From assembly GCF_016522065.1 (NCBI RefSeq), contig NZ_JAEHFV010000001.1, positions 124,001 through 188,000 of the forward strand: a stretch of DNA of 64,000 bases, written 5' to 3'. The DNA comes from Flavobacterium agrisoli (GTDB lineage: Bacteria > Bacteroidota > Bacteroidia > Flavobacteriales > Flavobacteriaceae). Below the pieces are notes generated by a model. The model was not told the origin of the DNA and searched no databases. It was given only the letters and a program-made list of their open reading frames with translations. Shown piece by piece: positions 1 to 9,884 of the stretch. Within the stretch, counting starts at the first letter, position 1, and each line of letters opens with the position of its first letter. A program made the position numbers and the translations under genes.

Positions 1-2146
1 TAATCCTTTTATTGGAACTTCTAATTTCGGTGCGACTTTTCCTGGACCAATTGCACCAAGAGGAATGGCAAGTATTAGCCCCTTTAATGTCTCGGGTCCA
101 CAAAATCGACCTTTAGAAAAAGACAGCCAATGGCTTTCGAATCCGTATGTGAATGAAAATACGTTTTTAACCGGATTCAGTCAAGTGAATTTAAGTGGTG
201 TAGGCTGCCCTGAATTGGGTGTTATTTTACTAATGCCCACAACTGGAGAAGTAGAAGTTGATCATTTAAAATACGGTTCTACTTATTCTAATGAAGTAGC
301 GAAAGCTGCCTATTACAGTGTAAACATCGATAAATATAAAGTCAAAGGAGAATTCACTGCTTCAAAAAGAGTTGGCGTAAACAAATTTACTTTTCCGAAA
401 GGAAAATCAAATATTTTATTGAATTTGGGAGTTGGTTTAACCAATGAAGAAGGCGCAATGGTAAAAGTTGTTTCTGCGACAGAAATTGAAGGAATGCGTT
501 CGGTTGGTTCCTTCTGTTACAATAGCCCAGAAGATGCTTATCCAGTTTATTTTGTAGCTAAATTTTCAAAACCAGCCGATAATTTTGGAGTTTGGAAAAA
601 GCCAGCGAAATATAATGGTGTTGAATCACAATGGATGGGGTACAACGGAAAAGCCAGAATGATGGAAAATACAATCAAAACGGTTGTTGGAGATAGTATT
701 GGGAGTTATTTTACGTATAAATTCGATAAAGAAGAAATAGTTGAAGTTAAAATAGGCATTTCGTATGTAAGCATCGAAAATGCGCGTGAAAACTTAGAAA
801 AAGAAACGGGAACAAAATCTTTTGACGCTATTTATAAAGAAACCTACAACGAATGGAACAAAGAACTTTCTAAAATTACGGTGGAAGGAGATTCAAAAGA
901 TGACAAAACCATTTTTTATACCGCTTTGTATCACACGTTAATTCATCCGAATACTTTAAATGATTTCAATGGAGAGTTTCCAGAAATAAAAAGAAGTAAG
1001 ATTGGTAAAACCACAGCAACCCGCTATACGGTTTTTTCGCTTTGGGACACGTACAGAAATTTACATCAATTAATGTCGTTTGTTTATCCAAAACAGCAAT
1101 CGGATATGGTAACAAGTATGTTAGAAATGTATGATGAAAACGGTTGGTTACCAAAATGGGAACTCAATTCTACCGAAACCTTTACCATGGTAGGTGATCC
1201 AGCAAGCATCGTCATTGCTGATACGTATTTAAAAGGAATTCGTGATTTTGATGTGGATAAAGCCTATCAAGCGATGTTGAAAGGAGCTGATCAGATAAAA
1301 AATAATCCGCTCCGTCCGGGCTTGAAAGACTATATCGAAAAAGGATATTTGACTACCGAGAACAAAGGCCCTGTTTCTACTACGCAGGAATACAATATTT
1401 CAGATTATTCAATTTCACTTTTAGCAGATGCTTTAGGTAAAAAAGCAGATTCAAAACGTTTTAAAGAACGTTCCTTGTCTTACCGAAAATTATTCGATAA
1501 AAACTTAAAATTACTTCGCCCAAGAACAGCTGATGGAAAATGGTACGAACCCTTTGATCCTGCATCTGGAGCTAATTTTGAAGAAAATGTTGGTTTTATC
1601 GAAGGAAATGCATGGCAGTATAATTTTATGGTACCACACGATATTAAAGGATTGAAAAAATTAATGGGTGGTGAAAAAGCTTTTTCGAATCAATTGCAGA
1701 AAATCTTTGATAGCAAACAATTCGATATGGCAAACGAACCGGATATTGCCAATCCGTATTTATTCAATTATGTGAAAGGTGAAGAATATAAAGCTCAGGA
1801 AATGGTGAAGAAATTGGTTCGCGAATATTTCAAAAATGAACCAAAAGGATTACCAGGCAATGATGATACCGGAACCATGTCGGCTTGGCTAGTCTATTCC
1901 ATGATGGGCATTTATCCAGTTTCTCCTGGTGATCCAATTTATACCATTACAACGCCAATTTTTGATAGAATTACCATCAAATTAGACCCTCAATATTATA
2001 AAAAAGAAAGCATTGTAATTGAGAAAGAAGTCAATAGTGACGGAAAAATCAAAGCAATTCAATTAGACGGGATAACATTAAATAGCTATTTTATTTCACA
2101 CGAGGATTTGGTGAACGGAAAAATACTCAAAGTGATTCAAAATTAA
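1..2146 (+). CDS. GH92 family glycosidase (alpha-mannosidase-like), 5' end outside window
   Basis: Exo-acting alpha-mannosidase of glycoside hydrolase family 92, a calcium-dependent family that trims alpha-mannose from N-glycans or yeast-type mannans, usually in the periplasm or at the surface. The frame is open from base 2, and the residues before the first ATG (base 65) already match the family N-terminus (NPFIGTSNFGATFPGPIAP), so the true start and signal peptide lie upstream of the window. Family motifs in order are HTLIHPN, FSLWDTYRNLHQL (substrate-binding region) and GNDDTGTMSAW near bases 1855-1890, whose acidic pair corresponds to the catalytic-base region. The C-terminal beta-sandwich ends at base 2146. 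The next gene starts 13 bases later, so the two are co-transcribed. The family call is strong; the exact linkage cleaved is inference. Confidence 0.9.
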   Translation, partial: NPFIGTSNFGATFPGPIAPRGMASISPFNVSGPQNRPLEKDSQWLSNPYVNENTFLTGFSQVNLSGVGCPELGVILLMPTTGEVEVDHLKYGSTYSNEVAKAAYYSVNIDKYKVKGEFTASKRVGVNKFTFPKGKSNILLNLGVGLTNEEGAMVKVVSATEIEGMRSVGSFCYNSPEDAYPVYFVAKFSKPADNFGVWKKPAKYNGVESQWMGYNGKARMMENTIKTVVGDSIGSYFTYKFDKEEIVEVKIGISYVSIENARENLEKETGTKSFDAIYKETYNEWNKELSKITVEGDSKDDKTIFYTALYHTLIHPNTLNDFNGEFPEIKRSKIGKTTATRYTVFSLWDTYRNLHQLMSFVYPKQQSDMVTSMLEMYDENGWLPKWELNSTETFTMVGDPASIVIADTYLKGIRDFDVDKAYQAMLKGADQIKNNPLRPGLKDYIEKGYLTTENKGPVSTTQEYNISDYSISLLADALGKKADSKRFKERSLSYRKLFDKNLKLLRPRTADGKWYEPFDPASGANFEENVGFIEGNAWQYNFMVPHDIKGLKKLMGGEKAFSNQLQKIFDSKQFDMANEPDIANPYLFNYVKGEEYKAQEMVKKLVREYFKNEPKGLPGNDDTGTMSAWLVYSMMGIYPVSPGDPIYTITTPIFDRITIKLDPQYYKKESIVIEKEVNSDGKIKAIQLDGITLNSYFISHEDLVNGKILKVIQN

Positions 2147-2159
2147 AACTCATATAACT

Positions 2160-4820
2160 ATGTTAGAATTGAAAATAAAAAAAACAGCCATTATTATTGT
2201 GATGGCTGTGGGTTTTTTAAACCAGACCCAAGCCCAGAAAAAGTATCCCTATCAGGATGCTAAATTGCCAGTAGAAGAAAGAGTTCAAGATTTGTTAAGC
2301 CGTATGACTCTTGAAGAAAAAGTGCGTCAGATGGATATGTATAGAGGCGATTTTTTTAAAGATAAAGAAGATTTTGCAAAATCGAAATCAGCAGAAAAAA
2401 TTGGAAAGTTAGGAATTGGAGCGATTCATGATTTGTATCCCCGTTCGGCTAAAATGATTAATGATCTTCAAACCAATGTAATAAAAGGAAACCGGTGGGG
2501 GATTCCGGCGTTGATTATGTGTGAAATGCTTCACGGATATTTAGACGAAGGGAGTACTGCTTTTCCAATGAATATCGGACTTGGAGCAACTTGGGATGTG
2601 GCTACCATGGACAAAGTGGGTAAAGTAATTGGTATGGAAGCCAGAGCGCATGGCGTTCATTTTGGTTTTGGGCCTAACTTAGATTTAGGACGCGAACCAA
2701 GATGGGGCCGTGTTGCAGAAACTTTTGGAGAGGATGCTTACTTGAACAGTGAAATTGGTTTGGCGTTTATAAAAGGAATGCAGGGAGACGATTTAAAATC
2801 GGATCGTTCTATTATTGCAGAGCCCAAACACTTTGCGGTTCATGGTATTCCACAGGCGGGAGGAAATTCTTCCCCAATTTTAGTTGGTGAACGTTCTGCG
2901 AGAGAAGATCATTTGCCTTCTTTCGAAAAAGCTTTCAGAAAAGGAGGCGCTTTAGGAACTATGTGTGCATATTCTGAATTGGACGGAATTCCATGTGCTG
3001 CCAATCATTGGTTATTGACAGATGTTTTAAGAAACGAATGGGGTTTTAAAGGATTGGTAGTTTCTGATTTAGGTGCTATAAAATACATTCAGACGACTCA
3101 CAAAGTGGCTGATTCTCCAAAAGATGCGATTAGAGAAGCAGTTTCTGCTGGTGTTGATATGCAGTTTTATGATTTCTCTAATGAATTTTGGCAAAATACT
3201 ATTATTGAATTGGTAAATGAGAAAAAATTGACAATGGAAAACATCGATCGTGCAGCGGGGGGCGTTTTGCGATTGAAATTCTTATTAGGATTATTTGAAA
3301 ATCCGTACACAGAAAAAAGTCTGATAAAAGAGCGTTTTCATACAAAAGAAAATCAGCAAGTTGCTCTGGAGGCTGCTCAAAAATCTATGGTTTTGTTGAA
3401 AAACGATAATAACACATTGCCTTTAAGTAAAAATTTAAAAAATATAGCGGTTATCGGACCCAATGCGAATGCTTCAAGATTGGGAGGTTATGCTCCAAAA
3501 AATAGTGTCGGAATGACAGTTTATGAAGGTGTACAGCAATTGGTTGGAAAAACGGCTAATGTAGTTTATGAAGAAGGTGTACCGCTTATTGTAAAAGGGC
3601 AAATTATTCCATCTAAATACTTATTCACTCCAGACGAATCTCAAAACGGATTAAAAGGAGAATATTTCAACAACAGAAACTTAGAGGGAACTCCCGCATT
3701 GACACGTATCGACAGTCAGTTAGAGTTTGATTGGCCATGGGCACCAGGTGATGGGGTAAATGTGGATGATTTTTCTATCAGATGGACAGGATTTTTAAAA
3801 TCAGATCAGGCATTGGATGGCTGGTTAGGTTTAAGTTCGGATGACGGAATCAGAATGTATATCGATGACCAATTGGTGATTGACAACTGGACAAAAGGTG
3901 CGACAAGTATGGTTACAACTCCCAAAAACATCGAAAAAGGTAAAAAATACAAAGTCCGTATTGAAATGTGGGAAGGTGGCTGGGGAGCCAGAGCGCATTT
4001 CCGTTGGAATTTAGAAAAAGTAAACTTACAGCCAGCAATCGAAGCGGCTAAAAAAGCAGATGTTGCGATTGTTGTTTTGGGAGAATCTAACGAATTGGTA
4101 GAAGAAAACAGAGATGTGGCTTCTTTAGATTTATTTGGAATTCAACAGCAATTGATTGAAGAAATCAAAAAAACAGGAACTCCAGTGGTTTGTGTATTAT
4201 TAAACGGTCGTCCGCTTTCTACTAACTGGATTGCTGAAAATATTCCTGCGGTTTTGGAAGGATGGTTTCCAGGTGAGTTGGGAGGCAGAGCAGTAGCGGA
4301 TGTTTTATTTGGAGATTACACCCCAGGTGGAAGACTGCCTATTACAGTTCCAAAATCGGTTGGGCAGTTACCCATATATTACAACCAAAAACCATCTGCT
4401 ATTCACAAATATGTGGCAGAGAGTGAGCATCCGTTATACACATTTGGGTATGGATTAAGTTATACGAAGTTTGAATATTCTAATTTAAAACTAAGTACTT
4501 CTGAAATTAAGCCCGATGGTGAGTTAAAAGTTTCGGTTAATGTAAAAAACACGGGCGATAGAGATGGAGATGAAGTAGTGCAATTATACATTAATGATGT
4601 GTATAGTAGTACCACAACTCCAGAAAAAACTTTAAAAGGCTTTAAAAGGATACATATTAAAAAAGGAGAAACTCAAAAAATCGAGTTTTCATTAACACCA
4701 GATGAATTGTCAATTTGGAACCGACAAATGAAAAGGGTGGTAGAACCTGGAGATTTTGAAGTAATGGTTGGAGGAAACTCAATAGATTTGTTAAAAATGA
4801 AATTTAAGGTTTTAAACTAA
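2160..4820 (+). CDS. GH3 beta-glycosidase with inserted PA14 domain
   Basis: Secreted family 3 glycoside hydrolase of 886 residues (beta-glucosidase/beta-xylosidase type), removing terminal beta-linked sugars from oligosaccharides. It has an N-terminal signal peptide ending near AQA/Q, then a TIM-barrel domain with RWGR and KHFAVHG motifs. The predicted nucleophile is Asp303 in VVSDLGA. The second alpha/beta domain is interrupted by a PA14 module (about residues 495-620, with YFNNRNLEGTP and SSDDGIRMYID), which in other GH3 enzymes shapes or covers the active site. A fibronectin III-like C-terminal domain follows (VKNTGDRDGDEVVQLY). The start is 13 bases after the GH92 stop. Its presence beside GH92 and SusCD places it in a glycan utilisation locus. 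Substrate specificity cannot be read from sequence alone. Confidence 0.93.
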   Translation: MLELKIKKTAIIIVMAVGFLNQTQAQKKYPYQDAKLPVEERVQDLLSRMTLEEKVRQMDMYRGDFFKDKEDFAKSKSAEKIGKLGIGAIHDLYPRSAKMINDLQTNVIKGNRWGIPALIMCEMLHGYLDEGSTAFPMNIGLGATWDVATMDKVGKVIGMEARAHGVHFGFGPNLDLGREPRWGRVAETFGEDAYLNSEIGLAFIKGMQGDDLKSDRSIIAEPKHFAVHGIPQAGGNSSPILVGERSAREDHLPSFEKAFRKGGALGTMCAYSELDGIPCAANHWLLTDVLRNEWGFKGLVVSDLGAIKYIQTTHKVADSPKDAIREAVSAGVDMQFYDFSNEFWQNTIIELVNEKKLTMENIDRAAGGVLRLKFLLGLFENPYTEKSLIKERFHTKENQQVALEAAQKSMVLLKNDNNTLPLSKNLKNIAVIGPNANASRLGGYAPKNSVGMTVYEGVQQLVGKTANVVYEEGVPLIVKGQIIPSKYLFTPDESQNGLKGEYFNNRNLEGTPALTRIDSQLEFDWPWAPGDGVNVDDFSIRWTGFLKSDQALDGWLGLSSDDGIRMYIDDQLVIDNWTKGATSMVTTPKNIEKGKKYKVRIEMWEGGWGARAHFRWNLEKVNLQPAIEAAKKADVAIVVLGESNELVEENRDVASLDLFGIQQQLIEEIKKTGTPVVCVLLNGRPLSTNWIAENIPAVLEGWFPGELGGRAVADVLFGDYTPGGRLPITVPKSVGQLPIYYNQKPSAIHKYVAESEHPLYTFGYGLSYTKFEYSNLKLSTSEIKPDGELKVSVNVKNTGDRDGDEVVQLYINDVYSSTTTPEKTLKGFKRIHIKKGETQKIEFSLTPDELSIWNRQMKRVVEPGDFEVMVGGNSIDLLKMKFKVLN

Positions 4821-4970
4821 AATATGGAATTTGAAAAATAATTTTTATCAAATAGGCTTAATTGAAAAGAATGTGTTTGTAAAAATGGCAAATTGGTTAG
4901 AATTATGCTAAAATTAAATAAAAGAATTTACTGAATTAAGCTGTTTTTTTAGAATGTTTTAACCATATAA

Positions 4971-5027
4971 AACGTAATATTTCGACGAACACCTTTTGAA
5001 AATTGTCATTTGTCGAAATTATACGTT
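4971..5027. promoter_or_regulatory. 16-bp interrupted inverted repeat upstream of susC
   Basis: AACGTAATATTTCGAC (4971-4986) is followed 25 bases later by GTCGAAATTATACGTT (5012-5027). The reverse complement of the second arm matches the first at 14 of 16 positions, the exception being a swapped central TA. It lies 58 bases before the susC start, in the only sizeable gap (265 bp) of the locus. The arm core ATTTCGAC resembles motifs upstream of the activator gene at 14189 and between 39720 and 40017. This is a candidate operator for a dimeric regulator. The rest of the 4821-5085 gap shows no ORF and no clear TAnnTTTG promoter. Confidence 0.55.
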
Positions 5028-5085
5028 GTTAACAAAATGTATTCTTAAGTTTAACATGTTATTAACTCAAAAAAATCAATAAAAC

Positions 5086-8000
5086 ATGATCAAGGACGTA
5101 CTAAAATTACTGTTTGTGATTTGCTTATTTGGATTTCAAAATCTAGAAGCACAAACAACAGTAACAGGAACGATAACTGATGCTGAGAGCGGATTTCCGA
5201 TTCCTGGAGCAAATGTTATTGTGAAAGGAACACAAACTAGTGCAACATCAGATTTTGATGGTAAGTACAGTGTTGCAGTTCCAAATCAATCTTCAATTTT
5301 GGTTTTCTCTTATGTTGGTTCAGCATCAAAAGAGGTAACAGTAGGGTCTCAATCAATTATTAATGTGGCTTTAGTGGCTTCAACTCAGGAATTAGGAGAA
5401 GTTGTGGTAACTGCATTAGGGATTAAAAGGGATAAAAAAGCCATTACTTATTCGGCACAAAATGTCTCGGTTGATGAAATTTCGCAAGCAAGGTCATTAA
5501 ACGTTGCGAATTCACTTTCTGGAAAAGTTGCTGGTTTGAATTTTTCCACTACATCCAATGGTGTGGGGTCTTCTTCTAGAATTACGCTTAGAGGAAATCG
5601 TTCCTTAAACGGAAATAATCAACCAATGTACGTGGTTGACGGTGTGCCAATTAGTAACGGAACCACTAATGGTAATCCGGATATTGATACTGGAGGTACA
5701 ACACAACCTGATGGAATTTCCAATATTAATCCAGAGGATATTGCTTCTATGACGGTTTTGAAAGGCCCTTCGGCAGCGGCACTATATGGTACTAGAGCTA
5801 GTAATGGTGTTATTGTAATTACAACTAAATCAGGTCAGGCAGGAAAAACAGCTATTTCTTTGTCATCAAATTTTATGGCTTCATCAGCTTATGACTTAAC
5901 CAATTTTCAAAACGAATATGGTCAAGGAACTAATGGTGTTTATACTGCAAATTCAAGTTCGAGCTGGGGAGGTCGTTTAGATGGTAGTCAAGTTTCGGCG
6001 TGGCAATTGGTTCGAAATCCAAATTATGGAGGACCAGCTACCACAAGTTATACTCCGCAACCCAATAATGCAATGGATTTCTTTAAAACAGGTTATAATT
6101 TGGCCAATACTCTAACCATTACTTCTGGAAACGAAAAGGCTCAAGGGTATTTTTCGTATACCAATACTAGAGCAGAAGGAATTGTAGGTGGGAATGCATT
6201 AGATCGTCACAATTTGAATTTAAGATTAACTAGTAAACTTTCGGATAAATTGTCGATGGATGTTAAAACTAACTACATTGTTCAGGATATTGATAATTTG
6301 TTAAGAACAGGTGAGGAGTCCATAGGTACTTCAGTTTATTTAATGCCTCGTAGTATTAAGTATAATGATTACAAGGATTTTGAATACTACGATGCGGCAG
6401 GCCAATTGCAAAAAAACTGGTTTTTAGATGAAACTGGTTCACCTTCAGGAAATCCATATTGGTCAGCATTGCGCGATGATTCTCGTAGCGATAAAAGAAA
6501 TCGTTTTATTGGATTAGCTTCTCTTAAATATGAATTTACGAAAACATTAAGTTTACAAGTAAGAGCCGGTTTAGATCAAATGACAAACAAATATGTTAGA
6601 AACAGGTATGCAACTGCTGAATTTAATAACAACTTGGGTTCTTATAGCGAGTCGTATGAAACGGTAAGTGAGTTAAATACAGATGCATTGCTTTCGTATA
6701 ATGAAACTTTTGGAGATTTCTCTATTGGAGTTAATTTAGGTGCCAATATGTTGCAACAAAATAGTTCTGCATTAAGTTCTGGAGGTGTTTTAAGTAAGAG
6801 AAATTATTTTGCGCTATCGAATGTAGCAACGCCACAATCCGTTTCCACAGCGGCAGATAAGCAAATTAATTCCGTTTATGGCTTTTCACAAATTGGTTAT
6901 AAAAATTTCTTATTCTTAGATTTAACTGCTCGTAACGATTGGTCTTCAACTTTACCAGCAGATAATAGGTCCTTCTTTTATCCTTCTGTAGGTTTGTCGG
7001 CAGTTGTTTCGGATATGGTTTCACTTCCAGAAGCAATTAGTTATGCAAAAGTACGTGGTTCGTATGCAAAAGTAGGTAATGATACCGATCCGTATCAAAC
7101 CAGTTCAAGACTGTCTTATATTGGTGGTAATGGTGGTATGTTATATGGTCAAACTACAGCAGCAAATCCAAATTTGCGTCCAGAAATGTCAAACTCTATT
7201 GAATTTGGAGCAGATGTTCGATTTTTTCACAATCGTTTAGGTTTGGATTTTACTTATTTTAAAACCAATACCGAAGATCAAATTTTTTACATCAATACAC
7301 CAGAATCTTCTGCTTATTCACGAAGAGTAGTAAATGGAGGTGAAATCCAAAATAAAGGATATGAGTTTGTTCTAACCGCAACTCCGATAGAAACAGAGGA
7401 TTTTTCTTGGGATATTACAGCTAATTATGCTTCTTATAAATCTAAAATTAAATCAATTTATGATGGAAGAGATGAGTTGGTTTTGGGTGAAGGACGTTTA
7501 GTAAGAAGTAAAGTAGTTGAAGGTGGTGAATATGGTGATTTATATATTAAAGGTTTTCAAAGAACCGATACGGGAGAAATAATTGTAAATGCTGCTGGTT
7601 TACCGTTGGCTACCAATAGTTTTGATGTTAGAGCTGGAAACTTTAATCCTGATTGGACGGCTGGTTTTAGCAACCGATTCAGATACCAAAACTTCTCTTT
7701 AAGCTTTTTAGTTGATTTTAGAATTGGTGGAGAGGTAATTTCATATACACAAGCCCGACAAGCCGGTTTGGGCGTTAACGATATCACCTTGGCAGGAAGA
7801 GATGGAGGAATTGTAGTAGATGGTGTGGTAGCTAACGGAGATGGTTCATTTAGCCCTAATACCGTAAGTATTACAGCCGAGCAATATTGGACACAAATTG
7901 GACAAAGAACTCCGATAGCAGAACCATTTATTTACGATGCAACTAATATTCGTTTACGTGAATTAGTTTTTGGATACTCATTACCAAAAAAATTATTAAA

Positions 8001-8181
8001 CAATACAGGGTTTACTAATATTGATTTTTCATTAGTGGGAAGAAATTTATTCTTCTTTGTTAACAAAGCTAAATATTTTGATCCTGAGGCAGGTGCAGGT
8101 ACTGGAAACTTGCAAGGAATTGAATCGTTTAATATCCCGTCAACGAGAGATTACGGTATTAATGTGAAATTTGGATTTTAA
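5086..8181 (+). CDS. SusC/RagA-family TonB-linked outer membrane transporter
   Basis: TonB-dependent outer-membrane channel of 1031 residues that imports glycan oligomers captured by its SusD partner. Features in order are a signal peptide (to about residue 22), a carboxypeptidase-regulatory-like beta-sandwich (about 25-100; VTGTITDAESGFPIPGANVIV), a plug with the TonB-box region and the family signature MYVVDGVPI and VLKGPSAAALYGTRASNGVI, then a 22-strand beta-barrel ending in an aromatic residue (KFGF), as expected for BAM-assembled barrels. It lacks the STN domain present in the second SusC of the window, so an ECF/FecR signalling route is not expected. The SusD partner starts 17 bases downstream. 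Length is normal for the family. Confidence 0.96.
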   Translation: MIKDVLKLLFVICLFGFQNLEAQTTVTGTITDAESGFPIPGANVIVKGTQTSATSDFDGKYSVAVPNQSSILVFSYVGSASKEVTVGSQSIINVALVASTQELGEVVVTALGIKRDKKAITYSAQNVSVDEISQARSLNVANSLSGKVAGLNFSTTSNGVGSSSRITLRGNRSLNGNNQPMYVVDGVPISNGTTNGNPDIDTGGTTQPDGISNINPEDIASMTVLKGPSAAALYGTRASNGVIVITTKSGQAGKTAISLSSNFMASSAYDLTNFQNEYGQGTNGVYTANSSSSWGGRLDGSQVSAWQLVRNPNYGGPATTSYTPQPNNAMDFFKTGYNLANTLTITSGNEKAQGYFSYTNTRAEGIVGGNALDRHNLNLRLTSKLSDKLSMDVKTNYIVQDIDNLLRTGEESIGTSVYLMPRSIKYNDYKDFEYYDAAGQLQKNWFLDETGSPSGNPYWSALRDDSRSDKRNRFIGLASLKYEFTKTLSLQVRAGLDQMTNKYVRNRYATAEFNNNLGSYSESYETVSELNTDALLSYNETFGDFSIGVNLGANMLQQNSSALSSGGVLSKRNYFALSNVATPQSVSTAADKQINSVYGFSQIGYKNFLFLDLTARNDWSSTLPADNRSFFYPSVGLSAVVSDMVSLPEAISYAKVRGSYAKVGNDTDPYQTSSRLSYIGGNGGMLYGQTTAANPNLRPEMSNSIEFGADVRFFHNRLGLDFTYFKTNTEDQIFYINTPESSAYSRRVVNGGEIQNKGYEFVLTATPIETEDFSWDITANYASYKSKIKSIYDGRDELVLGEGRLVRSKVVEGGEYGDLYIKGFQRTDTGEIIVNAAGLPLATNSFDVRAGNFNPDWTAGFSNRFRYQNFSLSFLVDFRIGGEVISYTQARQAGLGVNDITLAGRDGGIVVDGVVANGDGSFSPNTVSITAEQYWTQIGQRTPIAEPFIYDATNIRLRELVFGYSLPKKLLNNTGFTNIDFSLVGRNLFFFVNKAKYFDPEAGAGTGNLQGIESFNIPSTRDYGINVKFGF

Positions 8182-8198
8182 TCAAAAAAAGAAAGATC

Positions 8199-9788
8199 AT
8201 GAAAAATAGATATAAAATTAAAACATTAGGAGTTATCTTATCGATGGCGACACTTTTATCGAGTTGTACAGGCGATTTTGATGATATCAACACCGATCCG
8301 AATTCGTTAACAGAAGATCAACTAGATGCTAGTTTAGCAGGCCCCTCTTTTGCATCTGCGCTTTATGCAGGAATTCATAATGGTTCATATTCTTCGCCTG
8401 GCGTTGATGACCAAGGAACTTGGGGAATTGCAACAGGTATTTTGTCTTCGACCTTTATTCAGTATTTAAATTGTGGTTATGGTACCGAACGAAATGCTTT
8501 TGTAAATGGTTACGAAGGTAGAGGTTGGTTGCGTTTTTATACCGTAGCGGTGCCAGCTTTGAACAATGCTTTTAAAGCAGCCGAAGGTGATGAACAGGCA
8601 TTAGCTGTGTTGAAAATTTGGAAAGTATACATGTACAACCAAATGACCGATCACTATGGACCGATTCCGTACACTGAAGCCGGAAATGGAAAAGAAAAAG
8701 TAATGTACGATTCGCAAGAAGCAATTTATGAAGATTTCTTTAAGTTGTTAGATGAATCAAACGCTACATTAACTAGTAGCACTTCGGCAACAGTTGGTTT
8801 GTTGCAACCAAATGATAGGGTATACCAAGGAAGTACCGATAAATGGAGAAGATTTGGAAATAGCTTGCGTTTGCGTTTGGCAATGCGTATTTCGGATGTA
8901 CAACCCGATAAGGCAAAAGCACAAGCCGAGGCAGCTGTAGCAGCGGGTGTAATTGAATCAAATGATCAAAATGCCTATTTTAAAGTAAGCAATATCACTC
9001 CAAACAACCTAAACATGATTGTAAATAGTTGGGGATATACGATGACAGCTTCTATGGAAAGTATTTTGGTTGGATACAACGACCCAAGATTGCCGCTTTG
9101 GTTTTCGGAAATTGCAACTGGAGGTTACCAAGGCCAACCAATTGGAGGTTTACAAGATCAATTTGGTACGACACCCTTTTCAACTTTTAACAATGATATT
9201 TTAGGAAATGGTAGTACTGGAACCATAAGCGAAACAAAAAACATCGAAATTTTAATGGCATCCGAATGTTATTTGACTCGTGCAGAAGGTGCTTTAAATG
9301 GATGGAATATGAATGGAAGTGCCCAAAGTTTATACGAGCAAGGTATTGCCTTGTCATTGAGACAATGGGGAATTACAGATACAGCCAGAATCAATGCGTA
9401 TATCGCAGGATCTAGTTTGCCAGTTGTACCTCAAATTATAGCTGCTTATCCAAATTTAACCGATTTACTTGATGTGCCGGTTAAATTACCAGTAGCTTGG
9501 TCAACTTCAGAAGCCAGTCAACGTACGCAAATTGCAGTTCAAAAATACCTAGCCATTTTCCCCGAATCATGGGAATCATGGTCTGATATGCGTAGAAGTG
9601 ATCAAAAAGTAATTTATCCGCCTCTAAATACAGATAACTTAGATGCTGGGGTAGGTAAGAGTTTAATGAAACGTATCATCTACGTAACCAACGAGTATTC
9701 AGCAAACAATGAAGCAGTTTTAGATGGTATCACCAAATTAGGAGGTCCAGATACAGGAGGAACCAAACTTTGGTGGGATGTTAAATAA
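8199..9788 (+). CDS. SusD/RagB-family nutrient-binding lipoprotein
   Basis: Surface lipoprotein of 529 residues that forms the lid over the SusC barrel and binds the glycan. The signal peptide ends in the lipobox LSSC with Cys23 as the lipidated residue, followed by the typical GDFDDINTDPN start of the SusD-like_2 subgroup. TPR-like helices make up the body, and the C-terminal YLAIFPESWESWSDMRR segment is typical of the family. It lies 17 bases after susC and before a strong terminator, so SusC and SusD close the first transcription unit. Confidence 0.95.
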   Translation: MKNRYKIKTLGVILSMATLLSSCTGDFDDINTDPNSLTEDQLDASLAGPSFASALYAGIHNGSYSSPGVDDQGTWGIATGILSSTFIQYLNCGYGTERNAFVNGYEGRGWLRFYTVAVPALNNAFKAAEGDEQALAVLKIWKVYMYNQMTDHYGPIPYTEAGNGKEKVMYDSQEAIYEDFFKLLDESNATLTSSTSATVGLLQPNDRVYQGSTDKWRRFGNSLRLRLAMRISDVQPDKAKAQAEAAVAAGVIESNDQNAYFKVSNITPNNLNMIVNSWGYTMTASMESILVGYNDPRLPLWFSEIATGGYQGQPIGGLQDQFGTTPFSTFNNDILGNGSTGTISETKNIEILMASECYLTRAEGALNGWNMNGSAQSLYEQGIALSLRQWGITDTARINAYIAGSSLPVVPQIIAAYPNLTDLLDVPVKLPVAWSTSEASQRTQIAVQKYLAIFPESWESWSDMRRSDQKVIYPPLNTDNLDAGVGKSLMKRIIYVTNEYSANNEAVLDGITKLGGPDTGGTKLWWDVK

Positions 9789-9826
9789 ATAACATAACGT
9801 AGTTTTCGATTCGTTACTTAATAATT

Positions 9827-9860
9827 AAAGAAAAAGGAGAGGAGACTCTCCTTTTTCTTT
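9827..9860 (+). terminator. Strong intrinsic terminator after susD
   Basis: A perfect 15-bp stem (9827-9841 with 9846-9860) around a GAGA loop, with the right arm rich in T (CTTTTTCTTT). It lies 38 bases past the susD stop and ends 24 bases before the MFS gene, so it separates, at least partly, SusCD from the permease operon. Confidence 0.9.
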
Positions 9861-9884
9861 ATAGTTTAAAAATTAATATTTAAT

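Noticed and set aside
4821-4970. Riboswitch or leader RNA upstream of the first susC
   Set aside because: Apart from the inverted repeat further down, I found no stable stem series or conserved riboswitch core.
7557-7787. Minus-strand ORF opposite the first susC
   Set aside because: It is antisense to conserved barrel sequence, has no start context and no recognisable domain. The same holds for the other antisense ORFs over SusC, SusD, M16, RND and sulfatase genes.
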